From: Onchidella celtica
Lineage: Eukaryota > Mollusca > Gastropoda > Systellommatophora > Onchidiidae
Length of the DNA: 64,000 bases
Direction: 5' to 3'
Assembly: GCA_963931925.1 (NCBI GenBank)
Contig: OZ007567.1
Location: 80,299,186 to 80,363,185 of the forward strand
Position 1 is the stretch's first letter. Every line of letters begins with the position of its first letter. Positions 9,738 to 20,793 of this stretch are shown here, in pieces. The position numbers and the translations under genes were made by a program. Under the pieces are notes generated by a model, which saw only the letters and a list, made by a program, of their open reading frames with translations, was not told the DNA's origin and did not search any database.

Positions 9738-11558
9738 CTGAAACGAAAGTTATGGAGAGAATTAGTGGCACGAATTCATGACAGTCCACGTAATCGTTAT
9801 ATGTAGACAGACCACTAATCCAGTAAAAAAAGAATTGTAATAAGAAATAACTCTTTTTTTTCTATTTCATTTGTGGATAAATGTGAGCCGTTGGACAAAA
9901 GATGAGAGATGTTATGGTGTCCATGAAACTATCCCAGAGTTCTGCTAGAGACCGACAATGTCCGTTATTATTAATCTCAAATAAGTGAAGTTTTGCAAAG
10001 TCGTTGGTCTAGGTAAGTATCTGTCACAATGTGCATTTACAAGTGAAGCAAAGTTGCAAACATATAAAAGTATTTGTAAATCAGTAGCCTTCACTTGACA
10101 CTTGTGTCATGGGACCATAGAGCTATGGTATAGACAAGAGAGGGACTCCGCTGCGCCACCACTCCTCCATTTAAAAATGGCGGCAATTCGCTTGGCCACC
10201 TAGGGCTGCGCCATTGTAAACAAAATGTGGACAAGCGGCTTTTAATTACAGCCCACACTAATAGTACACAACAATTGCCCACCACTTTTCTTAAACTTTT
10301 TTTTGTCGAAACCCTGCCCTCCTTTTATCTCGCCTCCTAACACCACAGGGTGCACGGTGACTTGACCTACTTCTCGCTCTAATCTGTCCATAGAGCTCTG
10401 TGCAAGGGACTTGCAAAAACCTCTTCTCCGAAGGGTCTCAGTTGCCTCTTTGGCTGTCAGTGCAGCAAATCTGTGTTATTTTAATTTTACGCTACTTTTA
10501 GAACTGTTCCTTTCCCTTGCTCTTAATAGTTTATGTGAATCTCGGCAAATCTGTTTACCAGTCAGCCGATAAGTAAAAGCCGAAACGTAAGGTTAGATCT
10601 GATCATGGACTTTTTTTCTATCTTTTCACAGCGGCTTTCAGTGACTTATCTCTCGTTATTGGCCACATACATTGTTTCAAAGAGATAGTAAATTTACCGC
10701 CATGATTCCCCAGGGTAAAGTTTTATTGGTGAGATCCAGTATGATATCTTCTCCAGAGGTGTGCCATGTGCCATTGGTTGTTTGCATATACAGATCCAAG
10801 TCTCTGCGGTTCTAAAGGCAAAGTGAACTGATGTGAGCATAAGTCATTTGGAAAAATATGAATGGAATCGACTCGTTCTTACACTGACAATCTCATTCAC
10901 TCGCAATTCTGGCTTTGTCAGATATATATATATATATAGCGTGCTATGCCATGGGTTTTTAGTTGCAAATGGCTATCACATGAATTTGGCATTTTGGAGT
11001 ATTGACTGATCAGGAAACCCCAGCAAATTAGACATTTCTAGAACAGCCATTTCTGTGGCTCTAAAATCACAAAGAGTGAAAAGTAACCTATTGGCTAAAT
11101 TCAACAGCAGGGTTAATGGCCGTGATATCAAGCATTTCAAGGAGAAATTAAAGCAGGATGAACGAGTTCCTCGTCGACAGAATGACGAGGTAATAAAATC
11201 TGGAAAAGCAAAAGATTGTGTATCTAACATTATGTCCTGGGTCGTTCCTCTCCGATGATAGCCCTATCCTTCCTTCTTCACAATTTGTCTCTCTGTCCCT
11301 TCCTTTTTTTTTGTTCACACACTCGAGCACTCTTTCACATATAAATATACTGTCACATAAACACCCAAATCTACAGGCGTTTAATCACAAACATTAAATA
11401 TTCAATTCACTCTCACTCTCTTTCTGTCTCTGTCTATCTGTCCGTCTGTCTGTCTGTCTCTCTCTCTCTCTCTGTCTGTCTCTTTCTGTCTCTCTCTCTC
11501 TCTCTGTCTGTCTCTCTCTCTCTCTCTGTCTGTCTCTTTCTGTCTCTCTCTCTCTCTC

Positions 11559-11604
<46 letters not shown>

Positions 11605-14600
11605 ATACATACATACTTGAATCATTAGTCCAAGATCTGCGTACGCCACAAATGGAGTTGCAATAAGTTTGACGCCAAGCAAAGAGCCAAGTTTACGGCA
11701 ATCTTGAGCCGGCACACCCATCAAAAACGCCACAGGATAAAGAACATAGGAACAGATCCACTGTGTAAGCAAAAAAGCAAAATCATGAAATATTGCTACC
11801 GTGTACAATTTGTTTTATTAAGTTTTGAACGTTTAGAACGAGATCAGATTTAGTTGGTTTTCTGTTGTTTTTTTTGTTGTTGTTGTTTTATAAAAGGCAA
11901 TGTTGTTTCTTCTTTTGTATGTATTTCACTCTTGTTCAGATATTCTTGTTACGCTTTATGTTTGAAAAACATCAACAACAGTTCTCTATTGAATTTTTCA
12001 GGGGTTTTTTTGTTGTTGTTTCTTTTAAAGGGAATGGTGTGTATGTATTTCATTCTTGTTCAAGTATTCCTGTCCCGGTAATATGCCATATCCATCATAT
12101 TCCCCTGATTTAGCACCGTCAGACTTTCAACTTTTCGATCCCATGAAAGAAACCCTGAGAGGTCATCGTTATCAAAACGACGAAGCTGTCAAGACCGCTG
12201 TTAAAAGTTGGCTCAAAGATCAGCCTGTTCAGTCGTACGTGGCTTGCATACGTGGCATAGAGGTAGACAGTGGCCGAGAGAGGTGGAGACTATGTTGAGA
12301 AGTAGGGATCTGATCCTCTAACGCATGGCTCCAATTTGAGGTATGATACTAGTTATTGTGTGCATTTCTATTCTAGCAATGAAACAAATTGCATTACTTT
12401 TTTTTACTCCCCATCGTATTTCAATTGTGTTCCAATATCCTTCCGACAATCACTTTGAAAAGCATCTATAACAGTTCCGTACTGAATTCTGTTACATTAT
12501 TATGTTCAATACCAGCACTCACTTCAAATGTCAAGTTATCAACCCCAGCTCTGTCCCCTGCCCACATCAGAATGGTGTCCACAAGGTTCAGGAGAGAAAC
12601 AAATGCAATCATGTTCACCATAATCGTCGCCACTAGCTTTATCGAGAACGCAGCACCATCTGAGAATGCTTGAAGACCGTTTTTCTGGGACCTAAAGAAT
12701 GTAGTAAAAGAGTAAATACATGTCGATTTTTGTTATATCAAAATCTGAAATTTTGAAGACGAACACAAGTAAGACTTTGTAGTGCATTTGATTTGATTTG
12801 ATGACAGGAACCAGAATCCTAGCACACCGGGGATCCCCATAAATGCTCCTCCGCCCGCTTCAAGATCCATACGAGGTTTTCCTACTTTTGGTTGCAGAAC
12901 TTGTATTGCAATATTTTGGGTAAATGTAACTTGTACATCTGTCTGCGAAATACCATACTGTACATCCATTCTTCAATCACTGGGGAGGTGGGAGGTGGGG
13001 GTGTGTGAATCAGGCAGACTTTTAGATCAGTGGTTTTTAAAGTCTGCTTCCCCCTACGTTTATGTCTCATAGCTTTATTCTACCACAACGAGCCAGGTTT
13101 GATTCCACAGACCTAACAAATCGAGCGACTGAAATTAAACAACGGAGATCAGACGGTTGTATGACATTTGGAGCACTACTGCAGATCAAAGAAAGCCGAC
13201 ATGTGATATTTGGAGCACTAAGTTAGTTCAATGAAAGCCAGCATGTGACATTTGGAGCACTAGCATTAAAAATTTGGGCTGTGATTTTATCGATTAATCC
13301 TTAATCAACCTGTTGACTATCGATTACTCTACGAATATTTTGCAATAACTTGCGGTGGGTACCACAGGGATAGAAAGTTTCTTGATAGGCCTGATACACT
13401 CTCCGTCAGTCAATTCCAGATGTCTAGAGACTAGTTAACGTTGGCAAAGTGTTTGTTGAAGCGTTTTAAAACTTACAAAATTATTTTGAAATTATTTGGA
13501 TATCAGGATATATTAGAATCCAAATATAGATAATAGTAAGCATAACTGAACAAAGAAACATGTTAAATAGTCCATATTTATTTATATGTGAGTCGTCTTT
13601 TGTTATCACACCAGGACAGTCACTCGGACGATGCGTCTAAGCTTTTTATGTGTAGGCGTATTGATGCCGCTCCTACCTTTTGATTCGTTTCGTCTTCTGT
13701 TTTGGAAAAAAGCAGGCATAAGGGAAGATAAGCTTCGTGGGACCCAACGAAAACAATAGGACAGTTTTGTGGAGGGAATTGGACACAGAGATCAGAAACG
13801 CCACAAACAGTAGCCATGGGCAAGGACAACAACAACAACAATAATAATAATGATGATAAAATAATAATACCTGTAATAATAATAATACCTGTAGTAATAA
13901 TAATAATAATAATAAAAACAACAACAACATCATCATCATCGTCATCATTTCTAGACCAGTCTGTTTTCACCTAATTCATGATGATGATGAGGATGATGAT
14001 CAGAACAAAATTTGTTGAATGTAAAAGACAGAAATGTTTTTCAGTAGATTTGCGACTTGATGTTGATATGAGTACGTGAAAATGTAACCGAATACCAGCA
14101 GCGGTATAGGTGCGCCAAATGTCATACTGAAAGTTTACTAATTTTTGGTAGTGCTCCAAATGTCATACTGCAATTTGACCTAGATTTAGGCAGTGCTCCA
14201 AATGTCATGTTTTAAAAAGTGTGGTGCTCCAAACGTGATGCTACCGATGAGACTGAGCTGAACAGCTGTAGAAATTATTATGCAAAACCTGGAATAAGAA
14301 AGATCCGTACCCTCGATTTCACAATACTTCAGGCCAGAGCCGTCTTAACGCATGGGCACATTGGGCAGTTGCCCAGGGGCACCAAGGGTTTAGGGGACCC
14401 CGTGCATGCACATTTAAACTGGGTTTTGGAACTGAGAAGAAAATCCCGCGCTTCACAAAAGAATCTGCCCTGGGGCCTCTACTGATGTTAAGTCTGCCCT
14501 GATGTCATTCAGTACCCCACACTTTTTTGTTGTTGTTGTTGTTGTTGTGGTTTATGAAATTCCAAAAGCTAACTCAAATTTTCGTGATTACGAATAACTA

Positions 14601-17600
14601 GATCTAGGTTAGATCTGGTTTCTGATCTCTCGCAAAAACGATGTCATAATTATATGACTTTGTGACAGAGCACTGGCACGGTCGACTGAAACGATACATT
14701 CTCTGCACTGCGCATACTCTGCGCTGTCTTTACATTGACTTTAATTAGACCAATGTCCAGCAGAATCATGATCTTGTAGTGACTTACTCTAAATCTTTCA
14801 TTCGGATATTTTGCTGGCTGGCAAAGTCCACCCGTTCTCGCTCTGGATACATCAGTTTAGTGATGGCTAGAGCAGCTGGAGCGGAGATCACGGCAGCTGT
14901 CAGGAGATGACTGGCCGGAGCCTGGGAATGACACAGACCCAAGTTATCTTTGATAACAAATTAATTTTTTTGTCATTGTTGTTAACATCTTTCATTCTGG
15001 TAGTTATTTCATTATTTATATAGCAATATTATCATGTTTAACTGATATTATTTTGCCGCCAACGTAATCGCCTTCATCCTGTTTTCACTAAAAAAAAAAA
15101 AAATCTCTCGGAATGAAATGCCATTAGGTTGAGGTTTAGGATTAGCATTAAATTAAATGCAGGAACAAATTATACATCACACTTCGCGCAGTTCATTCCA
15201 AATTTCTTTCAAAAGAGCAGTCGGTCTTTTCACAACATCAATTGTCTGAGTGTCAATTTGTCCCTGTAATCAGGGCCTACACAAAAGTTCTGTGTGGTTT
15301 TAAACCTGTGCTGTCTTGCCAGGAATCTATTGGGGGAGAGTATTTCAAAAAAGAAATACTGTGTGTGATTCTTGTTGTTTGTACCTTACCCCGACTTTGA
15401 TAAACATGGCCATGAAGGCACCAGAAATACTGGAAAAGCCGCAGACCATGATAGCGTGAAGTTCGGACTTGGTCACAGTTCCCAGATAAGGACGCACCAG
15501 TAGAGGAGCTTCAGACTGTAAAATAAAACATAAACAACATAATTATACTTTCACATTATACAAGAATTGTTTTGGTCAACCAGTTGTGTCCAAGATATCG
15601 TCTTCAGTATTTCCTCGGAGAAGCAGCGGTATATCCTCTCGTGCGTTTTGAAACCAGTGAATTCTGAAGCTGGCTTGACAATTATTAGCATTTTACTGGT
15701 TGTTTGAAAATATTTTACATGCATGTGTCCGTCGTCACAGGTCCACTGACTGAGAAGTATAAAAGGCAACGATTATGATATACACTTGTTCTCTGTCATA
15801 TATTTCAACAGATTGAATCCACTAACCAGACCAATGAAGATATTTGCGGCAGCCACCACAGACTCTACAGGCCCAGTCTCCAAACACAGCGCTAAAGCTC
15901 CACCAATCTTGAGCACAATGAATTCCAAGATCCCCAAATACTCCAGCAGGAAGATCAGGGAATTGAAAAAGACAATCACACCGGCACACTGTGAACAATG
16001 AATCACACCGGAACAATGGCATGATGACCTCAAGGATGTTTAGTTTCATTCAATAGTACTTTTATTGTTTACAAATATGCTTAAAACCGCTGCGCACTAG
16101 ACTATTGCCAAATGCCTAAAGAGATAATGAAGAGATATTTACATAGTATCTATTTTTTTTAAAAGACCAAAAGTTTTCATAAGTTCACAATTTATCATGT
16201 TAAATGTCTGAACGTATTTTTCTCTGTCTATGGCAGCACTGATTATTTCAGCACCGATATTTGATAATATTTGAGTATCAGTATCAACATACATCAAAGA
16301 AAAAGCCCGCTCCTTCAGCCAGAAAACTGTCACCGAAGACGAATATTGAGCCTTTGTCAGACAAACGAACCAATTGATGTATCAGGTCACCGATCCACTT
16401 GAAGATACTGTAGCCAATGTCAGTCCGCAGGGTCAGGGTAGCAAAAAAGAACTGTATTATGAAGCCCCAGAACACTGGGTGCCAATTCACCTGAAATTAA
16501 ACAAGAAAAAGGGGGGTGGGGTGGGGAGGGGCTATATACTTGCTGTACATCTGTGTGGTAATGGACTTTATTTCCTTCATAAATCCGCTACAATGCATTT
16601 CAAAATTCTTGGCGCAACTGAAATGGCAATATCTTTTAAACGTGTGGATGAAAATGTCTGAAACTTGGTGTGCGTAGTGGGTTTTCTTTTTGTGGGATTT
16701 GCCTTATCAGGGAATTATTTCTCAACATTGATTTTTGTGGAAATAAGTACACTCTTTTCATGAAGAACGGGAAAAGACATGTGTGCAATTTCAGACCCCC
16801 AAAAAAGCGGCACAAAAACGTAAAATCTGCAGTTTTGTTACAGATCTCATGTGAATTGGGGCCCGCGGCCGCTTTCATGGGGCTGATTGTAAAGTTGTAC
16901 ATTCATTTTTACCCATGTAGATTTTGCACCTGTTTGATAGCCTTGCCATTCGAAATAAATCGTTAGCTTTGTCAGTGTGACTGTGATCAGATGTTCCGCT
17001 AATTGCTAATTGATAAAATTAAGACATTCTCTCATCAAAACCGCGACCCCTCAGGATCACAGTGGCTCTGTTTGGTTCTCGTTGCCGATACTTACTTGAC
17101 TTGGGGATGCCGAGAACAGAAAACACACCAGAATCAAGCAGAAAATGCCCATTAAGGCTTGAGCCGTGGAGCCGTCAAGGTTAATGGAACTAAGCCCCAA
17201 GTACAGGCAGAGCAGAATCAGAGCCAATATGTAGAGGCCGCTGGTGAACAGAGACAGGATAAGTTATAGCATTCATGAAAGTCTACAAGGCTTTCAAAGG
17301 AAATTAAAAATTTGATGCAGTCTGGTTAAAGACACTAGATACGAGAAGGTGGGACAATGGGCTCGTTTTGCGTGTTGGATTTCGCAGCTCGTGGCGAATG
17401 TGCCGGAGATAGAAACATTGGCTTATTTTACAAGCCGATATAAATAAAATAATGTTATCATTGTTCAGCTATCACTCTAGATCTTCACTGAAGTACTTAA
17501 TTTTGTAATGTTAACTTCAGAAGCTGTAAGGAAATTCGGGCCATTTTTTTTTAAAGTTGCAGCTTTCATTTAATCCGCTCATATGCAGGAGTATCTTTTA

Positions 17601-18860
17601 TAAAAGTACTTACTATCTGAAAAACTGTTTCATGATACGAGCTTTGCGGGATGTTCCAAACCATATCAAGCAATTTGCCACTACTGATTCAGATTTCGGG
17701 CCTGCCATCATGGTGCTCAAAATTTTCAAAATCAGGAGAGCGGTGATGGCAGTCAGTATGTAGGAGCCTTCATCATAATACCTGTGTTCACATAAAGGAG
17801 AAAAAAGGGGGTATTTAAAAAGAGTTTTAAGAATCTACAATAGTCCTAAAAACCCCAAGAGATATGGAAGTTAGAAGAAGCAACAAGAAACAAAAAAATA
17901 CAAACCAAAATTACAAGGTAAAAACAATATGTTCGGGTTAAGAGAAAATCAGAAATTCATGGAAACCAAATGAAAGCAGTATTTGTTTGCTGACTTATTA
18001 TTTTTTGCTGACTTTTCCAACTGAATTTGTACATATACTTAAACCTATAGATAGATTTTCATATTTTACACAGATAAGATTAAACTTTTAAAATTTGTCA
18101 AGCAAAGCCATTTGGAGCTTAAACGTTTGATTCATAAAGTCGCACAGTGTTATTTCAACATTCTCTGGCTTTTGAAAATGTCATCCTCACAAAATATTTT
18201 TACTTAAACTTGCTTTTTCAAACTCTCTGCACACATTAGTTTTAATCTCTCTGTACATATTACAATATTATCTGACATGAAATTCATTGAGAATCAGGGC
18301 GAAGCAACTCGTGTATCATTTTCTCAGTGCTAGTGGTCTGTCAAAGAGATTATCTTACAAAGGTTGATATATTTTGATATAGATCAGAAATGTAGTAAGA
18401 ACAATCTTTACTCATATGTTCGAATATATTTTTACTACAGTAAATGACCGACTTACCTATACTGGACGGAATAGCCAAAGTAAGCGAGGTAGGCCAGAAA
18501 AAGCAGGACTTTGATGAGAATGCCGATTTGTCTGCTGTGACTGTTGAGGAAGCCGTGAATGGCGTGCTCTATTTTCTCCACTCCTGAACTGCAGCAGCCG
18601 TGGGGATAGAAAATCTCCTCCTCAACTGTTGCCTCAGTCTCGACATCTTTCATCAGTTCCGCCTTGCTTTTGGTGGGTTTCTCATCTGGTCCGTTCATCT
18701 TACTTTGCTCTTTTGAAACAATCGAGATATCTTGGTGCTTTTCGTGTCCCTCGTCCTTGCCACAGTCCTGTAGACTCAGCTCGGCTTCCGCTCGAACTTT
18801 TTCACCGTCCTCGGACTTTGATTTCCTTGGTGACATGAAATCATAATTTATCTTCTTCAT
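9462..18860 (-). CDS. SLC28: Concentrative nucleoside transporter (SLC28/CNT family), 11 coding exons, 679 aa
   Basis: This family couples Na+ or H+ entry to nucleoside uptake at the plasma membrane. I assembled eleven exons (18860-18457, 17781-17614, 17240-17096, 16490-16293, 15988-15827, 15515-15390, 14921-14788, 12691-12523, 11760-11617, 10811-10698, 9737-9462). All have GT-AG borders and compatible phases. They total 2040 nt, giving 679 aa, close to human CNT3 (691). The first ~110 residues are a charged cytosolic tail; multi-pass helices follow. Family landmarks are FVFGDSF, ESVVAAANIFIGLSEAPLL, ISAPAALAITKL, DGAAFSIKLVATIMVN, PVAFLMGV and STYALCG. Known substrate residues are altered: GQTEAP reads GLSEAP (358-363), the NEFVA motif reads TPFVA (537-541), and the Asn and Ser after CGF are A604 and A607. 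There are no frameshifts or stops, so it is probably expressed, but its substrate may differ. Confidence 0.96.
9738..10697. other. Transporter intron 10, no other gene
   Basis: Intron sequence. A GC-rich patch with ATGGCGGC-like words lies at 10130-10215. Nothing else recognised. Confidence 0.6.
10698..10811 (-). CDS. SLC28: SLC28-like transporter, coding exon 10
   Basis: Acceptor GCCTTTAG, donor GCG|GTAAAT, phase 0, 38 residues (551-588), NRRDLDLYMQTTNG through LPWGIMA. It fills the variable loop between the FVAY and SEVISTYALC segments. It carries N-x-T sequons (NGT, NKT), but the loop's side of the membrane is not certain. Confidence 0.87.
10921..10940. repeat. (TA)n microsatellite in intron 9
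   Basis: Short pure AT dinucleotide run between coding exons 9 and 10. Confidence 0.8.
11407..11607. repeat. (CT)n/(CTGT)n microsatellite next to a donor site
   Basis: Mixed TCTC, TCTG and TTTC repeats of about 200 bases. The tract begins within about 10 bases of the exon 9 donor of the transporter, so on the transcript it is a (GA)n/(GACA)n tract at the start of intron 9. Confidence 0.95.
11617..11760 (-). CDS. SLC28: SLC28-like transporter, coding exon 9
   Basis: Acceptor TTACACAG, donor CAA|GTATGT, phase 0, 48 residues (503-550). It begins WICSYVLYPVAFLMGV. The family signature GxKxxxNEFVA is GVKLIATPFVA here, so the substrate-binding Glu is Pro538. The (CT)n/(CTGT)n tract starts immediately after the donor. 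Confidence 0.95.
12056..12298 (+). pseudogene. Mariner-type transposase remnant, C-terminal part
   Basis: The frame encodes PYPSYSPDLAPSDFQLFDPM, then ETLRGHRYQNDEAVKTAV and SWLKDQPVQSYV. SPDLAPSDFxLF followed by a GxxF/Y helix is diagnostic of mariner transposases around the third catalytic Asp. Everything upstream is missing and no TIR was found. It lies in intron 8 of the transporter, on the opposite strand. Two similar TTGTTGTTG plus TGTATGTATTTCA segments just upstream (11866-11950 and 12008-12075) look like a small tandem duplication. Confidence 0.85.
12523..12691 (-). CDS. SLC28: SLC28-like transporter, coding exon 8
   Basis: Acceptor TCTTTAG, donor GAA|GTGAGT. The first base completes Glu446. 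It then encodes residues 447-502, including FSDGAAFSIKLVATIMVNM and ALLSWLGD-like ILMWAGDRAG. The exon ends NLTFE, matching human GLSFQ just before LICSYI. Confidence 0.94.
13160..14240. mobile_element. Possible non-autonomous DNA element with inverted subterminal repeats
   Basis: The motif TGACATTTGGAGCACTA occurs three times on the plus strand (about 13161, 13204 and 13246). It occurs four times inverted (about 14106, 14150, 14190 and 14221), always about 40 bases apart. Clusters of one motif facing each other across 1.1 kb resemble the subterminal arrays of DNA transposons. No clear target duplication was found. It lies in intron 7 of the transporter and contains the AAC/AAT/CAT microsatellite. 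Confidence 0.5.
13826..13950. repeat. (AAC)n/(AAT)n/(CAT)n trinucleotide microsatellite
   Basis: A run of AAC, AAT and GAT/CAT triplets. It explains the low-complexity open frames on the minus strand here. Confidence 0.9.
14335..14501. mobile_element. Small hAT-like MITE in transporter intron 7
   Basis: The left end is CAGAGCCGTCTTAAC; the right end on the other strand is CAGGGCAGACTTAAC. The interior has GGGCAGTTGCCCAGGGGCACC, a word common in short hAT derivatives. No clear 8-bp target duplication is visible, so it is probably old. Confidence 0.5.
14523..14550. repeat. (TTG)n microsatellite
   Basis: Pure TTG run in transporter intron 7. Similar short TTG runs recur at 121, 3863, 8800 and 11870. 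Confidence 0.8.
14788..14921 (-). CDS. SLC28: SLC28-like transporter, coding exon 7
   Basis: Acceptor ATTCCCAG, donor GA|GTAAGT (phase 2). It encodes residues 402-445 and two bases of Glu446. APASHLLTAAVISAPAALAI and TKLMYPE match the human ASVMAAPCALALSKLVYPE region, followed by the variable cytosolic loop. Confidence 0.95.
15390..15515 (-). CDS. SLC28: SLC28-like transporter, coding exon 6
   Basis: Acceptor TTTTACAG, donor GGG|GTAAGG, phase 0, 42 residues (360-401). It begins SEAPLLVRPYLGTVTKSELH, the second half of the (G)QTEAPLL motif. The motif Glu (E361) is kept and Thr is replaced by Ser. It continues with the FSSISGAFMAMF helix. Confidence 0.95.
15827..15988 (-). CDS. SLC28: SLC28-like transporter, coding exon 5
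   Basis: Acceptor TTCACAG, donor CTG|GTTAGT, phase 0, 54 residues (306-359). It ends GPVESVVAAANIFIGL. The Asn of NIF (N354), a Na+-site residue in the bacterial CNT structure, is kept. The last codon is CTG (Leu359) where CNT1 and CNT3 have Gln and CNT2 has Met. Confidence 0.95.
16293..16490 (-). CDS. SLC28: SLC28-like transporter, coding exon 4
   Basis: Acceptor AATTTCAG, donor GAT|GTATGT, phase 0 at both ends, 66 residues (240-305). It contains NWHPVFWGFIIQFFFATLTL, equivalent to the WRPVxWGxxLQF region of vertebrate CNTs, and the conserved GSIFVFGDSF (human GSSFVFGE). Confidence 0.95.
17096..17240 (-). CDS. SLC28: SLC28-like transporter, coding exon 3
   Basis: Acceptor TTCACCAG, donor CAA|GTAAGT. 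It encodes residues 192-239: two helices around GLYILALILLCLYLGL and IFCLILVCFLFSASPSQ. The final SASPSQ is the short loop that precedes the NWHPVFWG segment in the next exon. Confidence 0.92.
17614..17781 (-). CDS. SLC28: SLC28-like transporter, coding exon 2
   Basis: Acceptor ACACAG at 17782-17787, donor ATA|GTAAGT. The first base completes Arg135 and the last two bases begin Tyr191. It encodes residues 136-190, beginning YYDEGSYILTAITALLIL (helix 2) and ending KARIMKQFFR. The in-frame TAG TAA just past the donor shows the splice is needed. Confidence 0.9.
17782..18456. other. Transporter intron 1
   Basis: AT-rich intron with no repeat family that I recognise and no other exon. Confidence 0.7.
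18457..18860 (-). CDS. SLC28: SLC28-like transporter, coding exon 1
   Basis: Starts at the ATG at 18860 (MKKINYDFM). It encodes 134 residues plus two bases of codon 135 and ends at AG|GTAAGT (phase 2). The residues are Lys/Glu/Asp-rich cytosolic tail up to about 110, then the first helix (IGILIKVLLFLAYLAYFGY). A CC pair (HGCCSSG) precedes the helix. Any 5' UTR exon further right was not identified. Confidence 0.93.
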
Positions 18861-19287
18861 GTCTCTGCTTTTGACAGTGCTGACTTTTCCAGTAGAGATG
18901 TAGATATTATGTTATTGGATATTATTAGTTTTCCCTATAAGTTAATGCTGTCTTCACTCCAGGATTCTCATATGTCGCCTCTAACTGTATTTTTCATAGC
19001 CTCTGTTGTGTTGGGAAAAAAAAAAGATAAAGGCGTGAACGTTTCATCAGATATGTTGAAGTACACCTGGAGGGGAAACTTCTTTTTTTTTTACTTAAGG
19101 CGAGAACAATCAGAGATTTAATAAACAATTATAATTTTATATGTGAATGTTTCTATGCTTTTGACCGATGCAGAAATATTTTTTTTTTAAATTTAAATAC
19201 TGAATCGTTTGAGAAGTTAACGACAAATACGATTAACACGGTGACGAGCTAGGCTGCCCCGAAATCAAAAACAAAATAGGTGGATAT
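18861..19287. other. Upstream of the transporter start codon
   Basis: AT-rich sequence. No TATA box or CpG cluster stands out, and the 5' UTR and promoter could not be placed. The first exon may be preceded by a distant non-coding exon. Confidence 0.4.
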
Positions 19288-19465
19288 GACATAAAGGAAA
19301 TAAGCGCTTCAATGTAATTATGAAACGCTGTTTATCTGCCGAACCTTAAATCCTACAAAATATCATACTACGCATGGTAAGACATAAAGGTGTACGTGGC
19401 CATAATTATGTTTAAAGGTCTTGAAGTTTGCTATATTTTTAATACTCTTCGTTGATTCGTCAGGC
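19288..19465 (+). repeat. Single copy of the long-TIR repeat
   Basis: It begins ATAAAGGAAATAAGCGCTTC and continues with a block resembling the left TIR at 21831-22030: CCTTAAATCCTACA, CTACGCATGGTAAGACATAA, AGGTGTACGTGG and GGTCTTGAAGTTTGCTA. It is a third, more diverged copy. No matching inverted partner was found nearby. Confidence 0.65.
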
Positions 19466-20175
19466 ATTGATGACAATGCAGTTGAATAAAGTTTCGTACA
19501 ACACGAAGCAGTACATTTGTGTATAATTTTTTATTTTTTTTGAGACACCCCATCAATGCCATCAGACTTAAAGATGGAACCCAGTATTTCCGATAAAGAA
19601 AGAGGAGGACAGTGTTTGTGGAAAGGATAGACAGTAATTCATATACGTTTCTGTTTGTTATCAAAAAGTGCACATTCACCAATTCCACGCCGAGTTATGA
19701 TTTACTCTGTCAGATTTTTAAATAGTAATGGAGGGAAAGTCCGTTATGTAGACTCACGTTGATGTATACGATACTGTCGACATACTACAAAATGACCTTT
19801 TCTTAATACATTATAACCGCATTCTTACTCAGAAGCTTTAAACCTTTGCTTAAGACGTCACCAAGCACGAGACATACTCACTGTCATGGGATACTGAATG
19901 GACATTGCCAGTTATCAGCCGAGGCGCGCACCAATCGACTTCGATCGGCCTACTATGTTAGATGATGACGTCACAACATTGACTTTCAATGAGATCTCTC
20001 ACGGTACCCAGCTTGTTGAGTTTTATTGTTTTTTATTAAAACATCACCATCCAATGAACTGGCCGACTACAAATTGGCTGGTGCGCGCTTAGGCTCAATT
20101 CTTGCACAGTGCAAAATAATAGTTACCTGTTTTCACATCGTCAACTTGATTATGTCATTCCTCTGGTGTTTAATG

Positions 20176-20315
<140 letters not shown>

Positions 20316-20793
20316 ATACCCAGAAATGCAGGGTAAAGACTCCGCTCTTGAATTATCCAGTGTAATCCTTCATTTACAATCCACAATTTAATTTTAAAAA
20401 TTTTACAAGCATAAACTTTACAAAACTCGTGTCAGATTACTCAGATACATACAAAAGAATTTCACCAATGTAATAAAATTAGTACGGAACTATTTAATTC
20501 TGTTTGTGAAATCTAGAAACTCTGAATACCAAACATGAATAGAATACCAAAATAGACCATGAACGGCGCAAAGTAGCCGTTATCGTGTACACGCGCCGTA
20601 AAACCCTAACTCAAACTCAACCTCTCGTTTGAGAATCACGAGTCGAAACGCTAACTTATGTAAAGTCGCAGATGTTTACTTTGCATTAAGCCTCCCATGG
20701 ACAATCACAGAGGTCAGAAGAGCAGCATGAAGAGCAATAGGAGTAGAATTAAAAAATGGCAAAAAAAAACACAAATCCAGCAATTTAAATGAT

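Noticed and set aside
10110-10400. Possible MITE with CATAGAGCTATGG and CATAGAGCTCTGTG words
   Set aside because: The two words are not convincing inverted ends of one element and no flanking duplication was found.
15786-16001. 71-codon plus-strand ORF and the alternative minus frame at 15822-16049
   Set aside because: Shadows of transporter exon 5, whose frame is fixed by family similarity and splice phase.
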